Source of the DNA: Rikenellaceae bacterium
Lineage (GTDB): Bacteria; Bacteroidota; Bacteroidia; Bacteroidales; Rikenellaceae
NCBI GenBank assembly: GCA_015060045.1
Contig: SUZH01000002.1
Coordinates: 208,791 to 272,790 of the forward strand
Reading direction: 5' to 3'
Length of the DNA stretch: 64,000 bases
Shown: positions 53,393 to 61,798 of the stretch, piece after piece
How positions within the stretch are numbered: position 1 is the first letter of the stretch
Layout of the letters: every line of letters begins with the position of its first letter
Program-made: the position numbers and the translations under genes
Notes under the pieces: model-generated
What the model was told of the DNA's origin: nothing
What the model saw: the letters and a program-made list of their open reading frames with translations, nothing else
Databases searched by the model: none

Positions 53393-54502
53393 ATGTCATT
53401 TACCAAGATCAACCATTTCGAACACGAATACCTCGACCATCACCACGACTCTGCGCTGCAGGTCACCGAAGGGGTCGAGGATCAACCCGTTGTCAACCCC
53501 TACCTGAAACGTCGCAAGAAGCGTCAGCTCACAACCGACGAGTATGTAGCAGGCATCCTGGAGGGCAACATCACCATCCTTTCGCAGGCCATCACGCTCA
53601 TCGAAAGCTCCAACCCGACCCACTACGCCCAGGCGCAGGAGATCATCGAGCGATGCCTCCCCTATGCCGGCAAGTCGATCCGCATCGGCATCACGGGTGT
53701 ACCGGGTGCCGGTAAATCGACCTGGATCGAGGCCGTGGGCAACATGGTAACGCGCCTAAGACACAAATTGGCCGTGCTGGCCATCGACCCCTCGTCGGAG
53801 CGTTCCGGTGGCTCGATTCTGGGCGACAAGACCCGCATGACGACCATCACAACCAACCCCGACATCTTCGTGCGCCCCTCGCCCTCGGCCGGTTCGCTCG
53901 GCGGTGTGGCACGCAAGACACGTGAGACGATCGTATTGTGTGAGGCGGCAGGCTACGACGTGATCTTCATCGAGACGGTGGGAGTCGGTCAATCCGAGAC
54001 GGCCGTACACTCGATGGTCGATATGTTCCTCATGTTGCAGATCTCGGGTGCCGGTGACGACCTGCAAGGCATCAAGCGCGGCATCATGGAGATGGCCGAC
54101 ATGATGGTCATCACGAAGGCCGACGGGGAGAATATCCACAAAGCGGAGTTGGCCCGCGTCCAATACCAGGGTGCACTGCGCCTCTTCCCCACCCCCGAAT
54201 CGGGCCATCGCCCCGAGGTCTATTGCTGCTCATCGGTAGCCGGCACGGGACTGGAAGAGGTCTGGAAGGGCGTAGAGGAGTACATCGACCACATCCAGGC
54301 CAACGGTTACTTCCGCCACAACCGCAACCGACAGAACAAGTATTGGATGTACGAGACGATCAACGAGGCGCTCAAAGCCTCCTTCTTCCACAACCCCGAG
54401 ATCGAGCCGCTGATCGAGGAGATGGAGCAGCGCGTTTTGGAGGAGAAGACCTCGTCGTTCACGGCGGCACATGAGCTGCTTGACAAATACTTCAAGCGCT
54501 AA
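53393..54502 (+). CDS. meaB: MeaB/ArgK-type GTPase, methylmalonyl-CoA mutase chaperone
   Basis: A 369-residue G3E-family GTPase. Walker A is GVPGAGKST, followed by AIDPSSERSGGSILGDKTRM, ETVGVGQSE (switch II) and the NKxD-type ITKADGEN. It guards and reloads the B12-dependent methylmalonyl-CoA mutase. The mutase genes are not in the window. ATG 53393 is used; an upstream ATG at 53351 adds 14 residues. Confidence 0.93.
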   Translation: MSFTKINHFEHEYLDHHHDSALQVTEGVEDQPVVNPYLKRRKKRQLTTDEYVAGILEGNITILSQAITLIESSNPTHYAQAQEIIERCLPYAGKSIRIGITGVPGAGKSTWIEAVGNMVTRLRHKLAVLAIDPSSERSGGSILGDKTRMTTITTNPDIFVRPSPSAGSLGGVARKTRETIVLCEAAGYDVIFIETVGVGQSETAVHSMVDMFLMLQISGAGDDLQGIKRGIMEMADMMVITKADGENIHKAELARVQYQGALRLFPTPESGHRPEVYCCSSVAGTGLEEVWKGVEEYIDHIQANGYFRHNRNRQNKYWMYETINEALKASFFHNPEIEPLIEEMEQRVLEEKTSSFTAAHELLDKYFKR

Positions 54503-54530
54503 TGATTGCCGAACGATGCAAAAAACAGCA

Positions 54531-54568
54531 AAGCGGGCTGCCCACCAAAGGCAACCCGCTTTCGTTTT
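54531..54568 (+). terminator. Terminator between meaB and gadB
   Basis: aagcgggctgcc / ggcaacccgctt with one mismatch and a 7-base loop, then a T-rich tail that reaches the gadB stop codon. Confidence 0.65.
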
Positions 54569-55974
54569 TAATGGGTAAAGACCTTACCGCACTGATGCTC
54601 CTGCTTTTCGAGTTTGAGGCGCGATGTGGTCGGATACTTCAACTGCTCGAACTCGGCCACCGCATTGCGGATATCGGTCAAGAGTTGATCGGCCATGTCG
54701 CGCGAAAATCCTTGTCGCACCACCACGCGCATCACCACCGTCTGCTCAATATTGGCCGGCATCGAGTAGGCAGGCACCATCCAACCGCTCTGCTTGAGTT
54801 TGTCCTGCAGGTCGTAGAGCGTCCACTTGGCCGTCTTTTCGTAGGTCGAACACATCTTCCAGATGAAGAGCGGATTCTCAACCTTGTCGGAGTAGTTGGC
54901 GAAGCACTTCATCTTCCCGATCTCGGTGTGGCAATAACGCGCCACCTCCATCGAGGCCTCCTGTACCGCTTTGTAGCCCTCGCGCCCGTAGCGGATAAAG
55001 TTATAGTACTGACCCAGCACCTGTGCTGCAGGACGCGAGAAGTTCAACCCCACCTGCGTCACCTCGGCACCGAGGTAGTTCACCGAGAAGGACATCTCCT
55101 TCGGCAGGTACTGCTTATCCTTCCAGATCACCCAACCCAGACCCGGATAGACCAAGCCGTATTTATGACCCGAGGTCGAGATCGACAGCACACGATCGAG
55201 GCGGAAATCCCACTTTTTGTGCGGATCGATAAACGGCAGGATAAAGCCACCCGATGCGGCATCGACATGGATCGGAATATCGTTGCCGCTCTCCTTGTGG
55301 TACTTCGTGAGGGCCTTATCGAGCGCCTCGACATCGTCATTCAGCCCCGTCCACGTCACACCGCAGATCGGCACGACGCAAATCGTATTCTCATCGCAAA
55401 GTTTCACCGCTGCCTCGGGGTCCAACGTGCGACACTCCTCCGTGAGGGGCACGGTACGCAGCTCGATCTGCCACAGCTGGCAGAACTTCTCCCACACCAC
55501 CTGATAGGCCGAGCTCATCACCAGGTTGGGCTTATCGCAGGGTTTACCCGCCTGCTTACGGCGTTCGCGCCAGCGCAACCACGCTGCCACACCGCCCAAC
55601 ATGCAGGCCTCCGACGAACCGATACCGAGCGCACCCGTCTTCCAGGTATTCTTCTCGGGCGTATTCCACAGATCGGCCAGAATGTTGATACAACGACCAC
55701 ACATCACCGCCACGCGAGGATACTCTGTTTCGTCGATGTAGTTGATCGAGATCGCCTCGTTCATCAGCTGCGTCGCCTCCTCGTCCATGTAGGTCGTCAC
55801 AAACGTAGCCAGATTCAACTCCGGGCGCGTCTGCGCGTAGGTCTCGTCCTTCACCATGCGGTAGGCGATTTGGGGCGTCGTACCCTTTTCGGGGATCTTC
55901 TCCACAGGTGCAGCGTGGCGCATCGTCTCCGAGGCGTAAATGTCAGTCGTCAGATTGTCGTGCTTAGTCATCAT
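54568..55974 (-). CDS. gadB: Glutamate decarboxylase (PLP-dependent)
   Basis: A 468-residue group II decarboxylase converting glutamate to GABA with consumption of a proton. Diagnostic blocks: GSSEACMLGG, HVDAASGGF and the PLP lysine in SISTSGHKYGLVYPG. C-terminal HQCGKVFTH preserves the histidine seen in E. coli GadB tails. No gadC antiporter or glutaminase gene is adjacent. Start may be ATG 55974 or 55971. Confidence 0.95.
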   Translation of the reverse strand: MMTKHDNLTTDIYASETMRHAAPVEKIPEKGTTPQIAYRMVKDETYAQTRPELNLATFVTTYMDEEATQLMNEAISINYIDETEYPRVAVMCGRCINILADLWNTPEKNTWKTGALGIGSSEACMLGGVAAWLRWRERRKQAGKPCDKPNLVMSSAYQVVWEKFCQLWQIELRTVPLTEECRTLDPEAAVKLCDENTICVVPICGVTWTGLNDDVEALDKALTKYHKESGNDIPIHVDAASGGFILPFIDPHKKWDFRLDRVLSISTSGHKYGLVYPGLGWVIWKDKQYLPKEMSFSVNYLGAEVTQVGLNFSRPAAQVLGQYYNFIRYGREGYKAVQEASMEVARYCHTEIGKMKCFANYSDKVENPLFIWKMCSTYEKTAKWTLYDLQDKLKQSGWMVPAYSMPANIEQTVVMRVVVRQGFSRDMADQLLTDIRNAVAEFEQLKYPTTSRLKLEKQEHQCGKVFTH

Positions 55975-56079
55975 AATAATATATAGGTTTAAGAATAACT
56001 GCTCACTCTACGGCAGAAACCGTGCCAAGCGTCCCCGGGCAGCCATCGAAATATTTTTTTCAAAAAAATGGTCAAAAAA

Positions 56080-56112
56080 TTTGGAAATTTGGATTTTTAC
56101 GCACTATCTTTG
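56080..56112 (+). promoter_or_regulatory. Promoter of the SPFH operon
   Basis: TTTG at 56080-56083, 21-bp spacer, TATCTTTG at 56105-56112; near-ideal Bacteroidota promoter. Leader ~45 bases. Confidence 0.7.
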
Positions 56113-56161
56113 TGATATCAAAATAATATCAAATTAAAACTTCACTTTTACACTTACAACT

Positions 56162-57118
56162 ATGGAGAACAAGAATTACGAGTACAAGGGTTGGAAATGC
56201 AACGGTATTGTAGCGCTGTTGCTCAATTTTGTCGCTTTAGCCGGCTCGATCTATCTGATTGTCGAGGGCGGTACGCGCCTCGATGCAGGTGAGCCTTTCG
56301 GCGGTGCATTCCTCGGCGCAGGTATCTTCCTGACGATTGTCGCGCTGATCTGCTTCGGCGGTTACATGCTGCTCGAGCCGAACCAGGCGCGTGTGATGCT
56401 CTTCTTCGGCGAGTATCGCGGTACTTTCTACGAGACGGGCTATTGGTGGGTTAATCCCTTCCTCTCGGCCAAGCAGATCTCGATGCGTGCCCGCAACCTC
56501 AACGTCGATCCGATCAAGGTGAACGACAAGACGGGTAACCCGATTATGATCGGTCTGGTGCTGGTATGGCGCATCAAGCAGGCCGACATCTACAAGGCGG
56601 TCTTCGAGATTGATGCTGCCACGGCAGACGGCACGCCCGTATCGGCTTCGAAGCGCATGAACATCCTCGAGAACTTCGTATCGGTGCAGTCGGATGCTGC
56701 GCTGCGTCAGGTGGCCGGTTGCTACGCCTACGACAACAATGATTCGAAGGGCGAGGAGCTGACGCTACGCTCGAACAGCGAGGCGATCAACGATCAGCTG
56801 GAGTGCACGCTCAACGAGCGCCTGGCAATGGCCGGTATCGAGGTCATGGAGGCCCGCATCAACTACCTGGCCTACGCTCCCGAGATTGCAGCCGTGATGC
56901 TGCGCCGTCAGCAGGCCGACGCCATCATCGCAGCCCGCGAGAAGATCGTCGAGGGAGCCGTTTCGATGGTCGATATGGCCCTGAAGAAGCTCTCGGAGGA
57001 GGAGATCGTCGAACTCGACGAGGAGCGCAAGGCCGCTATGGTATCGAATCTGTTGGTTGTGCTGTGTGCCGATGAGGCTGCTACGCCGGTCGTTAACGCA
57101 GGTACGCTGCACCACTAA
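56162..57118 (+). CDS. SPFH/Band 7 membrane protein (stomatin/prohibitin family)
   Basis: A 318-residue protein with two N-terminal TM segments (about 18-36 and 46-68), then a SPFH domain starting near [30 protein letters not shown] long helical region ([23 protein letters not shown]) follows. Such proteins form membrane microdomain rings. First gene of a five-gene operon. Confidence 0.9.
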   Translation: MENKNYEYKGWKCNGIVALLLNFVALAGSIYLIVEGGTRLDAGEPFGGAFLGAGIFLTIVALICFGGYMLLEPNQARVMLFFGEYRGTFYETGYWWVNPFLSAKQISMRARNLNVDPIKVNDKTGNPIMIGLVLVWRIKQADIYKAVFEIDAATADGTPVSASKRMNILENFVSVQSDAALRQVAGCYAYDNNDSKGEELTLRSNSEAINDQLECTLNERLAMAGIEVMEARINYLAYAPEIAAVMLRRQQADAIIAAREKIVEGAVSMVDMALKKLSEEEIVELDEERKAAMVSNLLVVLCADEAATPVVNAGTLHH

Positions 57119-57143
57119 AAAAACATTTGACCCCCAATACCTT

Positions 57144-57341
57144 ATGGCAAAGGAGGCACAAAAAAGTTTCGTGTTGCGCATCGATGCAGCCACGATGAAC
57201 GAGCTGGAGCGCTGGGCCGAGGACGAATTTAGATCCGTCAACGGCCAGCTCCAGTGGATCATCGCCGAGGCACTGCGTCGTAGCGGGCGCGTCAAGAAAA
57301 CGAAAAAGAAGCAGAGCGATGGCACGGATACCCAATCTTGA
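57144..57341 (+). CDS. Small Arc-type ribbon-helix-helix protein
   Basis: A 65-residue protein: SFVLRIDAATMNELERWAEDEFRS is a ribbon-helix-helix, followed by SVNGQLQWIIAEALRR and a lysine-rich tail. Arc-type family, normally DNA binding as a dimer. It overlaps the next gene by 23 bp in another frame. ATG 57144 fits the family start. Confidence 0.82.
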   Translation: MAKEAQKSFVLRIDAATMNELERWAEDEFRSVNGQLQWIIAEALRRSGRVKKTKKKQSDGTDTQS

Positions 57342-57828
57342 TAAAATACGCGAGACAAACCGCATCGTGGAGCGGATGGAGCGCATGGAGAAGCGCAACA
57401 AGAAGCTCAATATCGCCCGCCAGGTGGTGGCTGCCGTAATTATCGCGCTCATCATCCTGCCCATCAAGGTGGAGGAGCCGAGCATCTGGCACGGCGTGAT
57501 CAGCTGGACGGCCATTGCAGCCTTCTTCATCGTGTCGTTCTTCACCTGGCGACAGAAGGCACCCTTGACCCGTTGGCGCAACGTACGCTCGAAGGCTGCC
57601 GCTGCAGCTTTTGCGATGCTTATTATCCCCTTCGTGGTGATGCTCTTCAACGGGTGGAACCCCGATAAGGCAGACTTCTACTACCTGATGTGGGGCGGCG
57701 CGGTGCTCTTTGCGGTACTCTATGTCGTGGGTCGCGTGATGTATCGTCGCGTAAAGAGCGAAACCGAAGAGGAGGTGGAGCGTATCCGCCGCCGTGAGCA
57801 ACGCCGTAAAAAACTCGAATTACTATGA
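57319..57828 (+). CDS. Small membrane protein, unknown function
   Basis: A 169-residue protein with a charged N-terminus (RIVERMERMEKRNKKLN), about four TM segments, and a basic tail rich in R/K/E. It resembles its downstream neighbour in length and layout, suggesting a paralogous pair. Start overlaps the RHH gene, its stop overlaps the next ATG by 4 bp (ATGA). Confidence 0.65.
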   Translation: MARIPNLDKIRETNRIVERMERMEKRNKKLNIARQVVAAVIIALIILPIKVEEPSIWHGVISWTAIAAFFIVSFFTWRQKAPLTRWRNVRSKAAAAAFAMLIIPFVVMLFNGWNPDKADFYYLMWGGAVLFAVLYVVGRVMYRRVKSETEEEVERIRRREQRRKKLELL

Positions 57829-58343
57829 GAATCAACTTGTTTAATATCAAAGGCACGCGCGTAAACCGCCTGACGCAAAAGATCGGCAAGCGGCTCGATC
57901 GGGAGAATCCCAAGCGCAAGCTGGGCAAGATGATCGCCGTCGTGTTCAGCCTGGTACTGATTCTATTGGGCGCTTTTGTCGATTCCGGTCGTGCTACCGA
58001 GGTAGTGGCCGCCCTGTTGCCCTTTGTGTTTGTGACCATGGAGTATCTGCGCCTTAAGGGCCGTGCGCCTCGTCGCAAGTGGCGTGAAGTGATGCTCATT
58101 TCGGGGTGTGGTGCCTTGATTTTCGCCTTCTTCCCCTTCGCGATGTGGATGGACAAGGAGTCGGGCGCACGCATCGAACTCTTTGTCGGTATCTTCGCCG
58201 TGTTGAGCCTTTTGATGCTCGCCCTCCTGGGCTTTGCCGCTTGGCGCTATAAGCTGATCAAGCGCGAGATCGAGGAGGAGAAGGAGCAACTGTGGCGACG
58301 CTATGAGCGACAGAAACGACTCGAAAAACTCAATACGCTATGA
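57825..58343 (+). CDS. Small membrane protein, unknown function (paralogous neighbour)
   Basis: A 172-residue protein with about four TM segments and a charged C-terminal tail (REIEEEKEQLWRRYERQKRLEKL), like the preceding gene. It overlaps it and cobB by ATGA. Function unknown. Confidence 0.65.
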   Translation: MRINLFNIKGTRVNRLTQKIGKRLDRENPKRKLGKMIAVVFSLVLILLGAFVDSGRATEVVAALLPFVFVTMEYLRLKGRAPRRKWREVMLISGCGALIFAFFPFAMWMDKESGARIELFVGIFAVLSLLMLALLGFAAWRYKLIKREIEEEKEQLWRRYERQKRLEKLNTL

Positions 58344-59032
58344 AAAAGATCGTTGTCTTTACCGGAGCAGGCATCTCGGCCGAGAGTGGTCTGAAGACCT
58401 TCCGTGATGCCGACGGCCTTTGGGCCGAGTACCGCATCGAGGATGTCTGCACGCCCGAGGCGTTGGCCAGAAATCGTGCGTTGGTTGTAGAGTTCTACAA
58501 CATGCGCCGCCGCGAGTTGGCGAAGTGCGAGCCTAATGCCGCCCATCGTGCCGTGGCCGAATTGGAGCAGTGGTTTGATGTCGAGGTGGTGACGCAGAAT
58601 GTGGATGACCTGCACGAACGAGCCGGCTCGAGCCGCATCACCCACCTGCACGGCGAACTTGGAAAGCTCCGCTCGATGCGCAACCCCGACCTCATTGTCG
58701 CGCTGGAAGGTACGGAGCAGGGACTGGAGGATCGCGGTCCCGATGGGGCGTTGCTTCGCCCTCACATCGTCTTCTTTGGCGAGTCAGTGCCGATGTTCGA
58801 CCGCGCCTGCGAGATTGCCGCCACGGCCGACATCATGGTCGTTGTGGGCACGTCGCTTGCCGTCTACCCTGCCGCTATGCTGGTGCGCTATGCACGACCC
58901 GAGGTGCCGATCTATGTCATCGACCCGGGCACGCCCGATACGCGCATGATCCGCAACCCGCTCCACCACATCAAAGAGAAGGCCACGGTGGGTATGCAGC
59001 GGTTGCTTGAGGAATTAAAAATTAAGAATTAA
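58340..59032 (+). CDS. cobB: Sirtuin-type NAD-dependent protein deacylase
   Basis: A 230-residue class III sirtuin. GAGISAESGLKTFRD (NAD), TQNVDDLHERAG, catalytic His in HLHGEL, and GTSLAVYPAA are present. The Y53-xx-R56 pair (FYNMRRR) matches the desuccinylase/demalonylase signature. The four zinc-binding Cys of most sirtuins are absent. Start ATG overlaps the previous stop. Confidence 0.9.
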   Translation: MKKIVVFTGAGISAESGLKTFRDADGLWAEYRIEDVCTPEALARNRALVVEFYNMRRRELAKCEPNAAHRAVAELEQWFDVEVVTQNVDDLHERAGSSRITHLHGELGKLRSMRNPDLIVALEGTEQGLEDRGPDGALLRPHIVFFGESVPMFDRACEIAATADIMVVVGTSLAVYPAAMLVRYARPEVPIYVIDPGTPDTRMIRNPLHHIKEKATVGMQRLLEELKIKN

Positions 59033-59096
59033 AAATTGGGACGCCTTATAGGCCCCATAGCTCTTACTACAATTAACCCTTAAACACTTTTCTACC

Positions 59097-59720
59097 ATGA
59101 AACACAACGTACAAATCCGCCAAGAGGCCCGCGAAATCCTACGCGGCAAGTGGCTGGCCGGTGTGGTCATCACACTGATTTTCGGCTTACTCATGCTGCT
59201 GACAGGTGCCTTTTCGGTATTCAACCTCAACGACGAGGTGATCTTCTCGCTGCTCACGATCTTGACAGCCATCGTCATCGGCTACCCCTTGCAGGTGGGC
59301 TTTGCCATGGTGTGGCTCAAGCTTGCACGCACGGGTAACGGTCCCGAACTGAAGCCTCTCTTTGGAGGTTTCACGCGCCGCTATCACCGCAGCGCAATGG
59401 GAACGCTCCTGCTGATGCAGATCTACACGCTGCTTTGGACACTGCTCCTGATTGTGCCCGGCATCATTAAGAGCATCGAGTACGCCATGACCCCCTTCAT
59501 CATTGCCGATGAACCCGAATTGGGTTGCAATGAGGCGATCGAAAAGAGTATGGCGATGATGCAAGGCCACCGCTGGCAGCTCTTCAAGATGTATCTCGGC
59601 ATGATCGGCTGGATGATTCTCGGCGTCTTCACCTGCTACATCGCCTGGTTGTGGATCATCCCCTACTACCAGACAGCCTACGCCAAATTCTATCTCGCCC
59701 TGAAAGAGGAGGCCCGATAG
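59097..59720 (+). CDS. DUF975 family membrane protein
   Basis: A 207-residue protein with about five TM segments; the family blocks REILRGKW near the start, GGFTRRYHRSAMGTLLLMQ, PGIIKSIEYAMTPFIIADEPE and MMQGHRWQLFKM are all seen. Function unknown. It ends with its own terminator, so the steroid operon is separate. Confidence 0.85.
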   Translation: MKHNVQIRQEAREILRGKWLAGVVITLIFGLLMLLTGAFSVFNLNDEVIFSLLTILTAIVIGYPLQVGFAMVWLKLARTGNGPELKPLFGGFTRRYHRSAMGTLLLMQIYTLLWTLLLIVPGIIKSIEYAMTPFIIADEPELGCNEAIEKSMAMMQGHRWQLFKMYLGMIGWMILGVFTCYIAWLWIIPYYQTAYAKFYLALKEEAR

Positions 59721-59744
59721 AACACTTTTCACACTTTTCTAACC

Positions 59745-59780
59745 AAAGAGCAAGGCAGAGTGCCTTGCTCTTTTCCCTTT
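59745..59780 (+). terminator. Strong terminator overlapping the steroid-operon promoter
   Basis: Perfect 13-bp stem aaagagcaaggca / tgccttgctcttt with a 3-base loop, T-rich tail. Its 3' arm contains the -33 TTG of the next promoter. Confidence 0.85.
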
Positions 59781-59795
59781 ATTTTGCTACCTTTG
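59765..59795 (+). promoter_or_regulatory. Promoter of the steroid-reduction operon
   Basis: CTTG at 59764-59767, 20-bp spacer, TACCTTTG at 59788-59795 (exact -7). Predicted initiation at ~59800, at the ATG (59801), so the mRNA may be leaderless. Confidence 0.6.
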
Positions 59796-59800
59796 TCGCT

Positions 59801-60562
59801 ATGTTGGAGACTTACTACACTTTTCTTATAATCATGGCCGTCGTGGCGGTTTTTGTATTCGTGGCGCTGCACTTCGTCGAGGCAGGCTACGGCTACCTTT
59901 TCGACCCCCGTTTCGGCCGTCCTATTTCGAACAAAGCGGGCTGGATCTTGATGGAGAGCCCCGTCTTTGTAGCCATGGCCGTGCTGTGGGCCTTGTCGGA
60001 TCGCCGTTTCGAGGCGGCTCCGCTGGTGCTTTTCCTGCTGTTCCAGGCGCACTATTTCCACCGCTCGTTCATCTTCCCGATGCGCCTGCGTGGTAACTCG
60101 AAGATGCCGCTGGGCATTGTCGCAATGGGTATCGTCTTCAACACGCTCAACGCCCTGATGCAGGGTGGCTGGATCTTCTACCTCGCCCCCGAAGGATTCT
60201 ATGCCGATTGGTTCACACGGCCCATGTTTTGGATCGGCGTAGCCATCTTCTTTACGGGCATGGGAATCAACCTCCAGGCCGACCACATCATCCGCTCGCT
60301 CCGCAAGGAGGGCGACACGCGCCACTACATCCCCTATGGCGGCATGTTCCGCTACGTAACCTCGGCCAACTACTTTGGCGAATTGGTCGAGTGGACGGGC
60401 TTTGCCATCGCCTCCTCATCGTGGGCAGGTGCGGTCTTTGTCCTTTGGACCTTTGCCAACTTAGCACCCCGTGCCGCCTCGCTCCGCAAGCGCTACGAGC
60501 AGGAGTTTGGCGAGGAGTTTACGCGCTTAAAGCGCAAGCGCATCATTCCGTTTATCTACTAA
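59801..60562 (+). CDS. Steroid 5-alpha-reductase family protein (5AR-like)
   Basis: A 253-residue membrane protein of the SRD5A family, ~6-7 TM segments. The family signature is IPYGGMFRYVTSANYFGELVEW near residues 185-206. Likely catalytic residues are E52 (MESPVF) and Y85 (HYFHR), equivalent to the Glu and Tyr of human SRD5A2. The C-terminus IIPFIY is typical. NADPH-dependent reduction of a 4,5 double bond of a 3-oxo steroid is the family reaction. It begins an operon with an OYE-type reductase and an SDR. ATG 59801 is chosen; an earlier in-frame ATG would cross the terminator and promoter. Confidence 0.9.
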   Translation: MLETYYTFLIIMAVVAVFVFVALHFVEAGYGYLFDPRFGRPISNKAGWILMESPVFVAMAVLWALSDRRFEAAPLVLFLLFQAHYFHRSFIFPMRLRGNSKMPLGIVAMGIVFNTLNALMQGGWIFYLAPEGFYADWFTRPMFWIGVAIFFTGMGINLQADHIIRSLRKEGDTRHYIPYGGMFRYVTSANYFGELVEWTGFAIASSSWAGAVFVLWTFANLAPRAASLRKRYEQEFGEEFTRLKRKRIIPFIY

Positions 60563-60571
60563 TCCAACGCT

Positions 60572-61798
60572 ATGGATTCCAAACTATTCACCCCCTTTCA
60601 GTTGGGCCCGCTCACGCTCCGCAACCGCACGATTCGTTCGGCAGCCTTCGAGTCGATGGGTAAGGATTTCGGCCCGACCCAAAAACTCAAGGATTACCAC
60701 GTCAGCGTCGCCCGTGGCGGCATCGGCATGACCACGCTGGCCTACGCCTCGATCAACCGCAGCGGCGTGTCGTTCAATTCGCAGTTGTGGCTGCGCGAAG
60801 AGATTATCCCTGCACTGAAGGATATCACAGACGCCATTCATCAGGAGGGTGCCGCTGCAGGCATCCAGATCGGCCATTGCGGCAACATGACCCACTGGTC
60901 CACCGCAGGTTCATTCCCCGTATCGGCCTCGAATGGCTTTAACCTCTACTCCCCCACCTTCCACCGCCGCATGTCCCATGCCGAGATTGCAGAGACGGCC
61001 AAGGACTTCGGTCGTGCCGTCAAGCTGGCTCACGAGGCGGGCTTCGATTCGGTCGAAGTACATGCCGGCCACGGCTACCTCATCTCACAGTTCCTCTCGC
61101 CCTGGACCAATCGGCGTCGCGACGCGTACGGTGGCTCGCTCACGAACCGCATGCGCTTTATGCAGGAGTGCCTGACGGAGGTTTTGGAGGAGGCCACGAA
61201 GCTGAAGATGGCCGTCGTCGTCAAGCACAACATGGAGGATGGCTTCAAGGGGGGCATCGAGGTACCCGAAAGCATCGAGATTGCGAAGGAGATCGAGCGC
61301 TTGGGTGTACATGGTATTGTCCTCTCGTCGGGCTTCGTATCGCGCGCCCCGATGGCCGTGATGCGCGGTCGCATCCCTACCAAGACGATGGGCTACTACA
61401 TGGGCTGGAACGAGTGGCTGCAGAAGATTGTTGTCTCGCTCTTCGGTCAGTGGATGATCAAGCAGTACGACTTCGAGGAGTGCTTCTTCCTCGAAAATGC
61501 CAAAAAGTTCCGCGAGGCGCTGAAGTTGCCGCTGATCTATGTGGGTGGACTCGTTTCGCGCGAGGGCATTGAGCGGGTGTTGGGCGAGGGCTTCGAGCTG
61601 GTACAGATGGCACGCGCCCTGATCAACGACCCCGCGTTTGTCAATAAGATGAAGGAAGGCGACCTTTCGACCCGTTCGGGTTGCGACCACCGCGACTACT
61701 GCATTGCCCGCATGTATTCGCGCGATATGCAATGTTGCCACAACTGCCAGGAGCCGATCCCCGACCGCCTGTGGCGCGAACTTAAGAAGATCAAGTAA
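60572..61798 (+). CDS. OYE-type flavin oxidoreductase (5-beta-reductase-like)
   Basis: A 408-residue old-yellow-enzyme TIM-barrel. HAGHGYLISQFLSPWTNRR and DAYGGSLTNRMRFMQE are classic. The C-terminal Cys-rich tail (GCDHRDYC...CCHNC) may bind an Fe-S cluster or zinc. It is 9 bp after the 5AR gene. In gut Bacteroidales that make isoallo-bile acids, an OYE-type 5-beta-reductase adjoins 5AR and HSDH genes; the same order is seen here. Activity on bile acids is inferred from context. Confidence 0.87.
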   Translation: MDSKLFTPFQLGPLTLRNRTIRSAAFESMGKDFGPTQKLKDYHVSVARGGIGMTTLAYASINRSGVSFNSQLWLREEIIPALKDITDAIHQEGAAAGIQIGHCGNMTHWSTAGSFPVSASNGFNLYSPTFHRRMSHAEIAETAKDFGRAVKLAHEAGFDSVEVHAGHGYLISQFLSPWTNRRRDAYGGSLTNRMRFMQECLTEVLEEATKLKMAVVVKHNMEDGFKGGIEVPESIEIAKEIERLGVHGIVLSSGFVSRAPMAVMRGRIPTKTMGYYMGWNEWLQKIVVSLFGQWMIKQYDFEECFFLENAKKFREALKLPLIYVGGLVSREGIERVLGEGFELVQMARALINDPAFVNKMKEGDLSTRSGCDHRDYCIARMYSRDMQCCHNCQEPIPDRLWRELKKIK

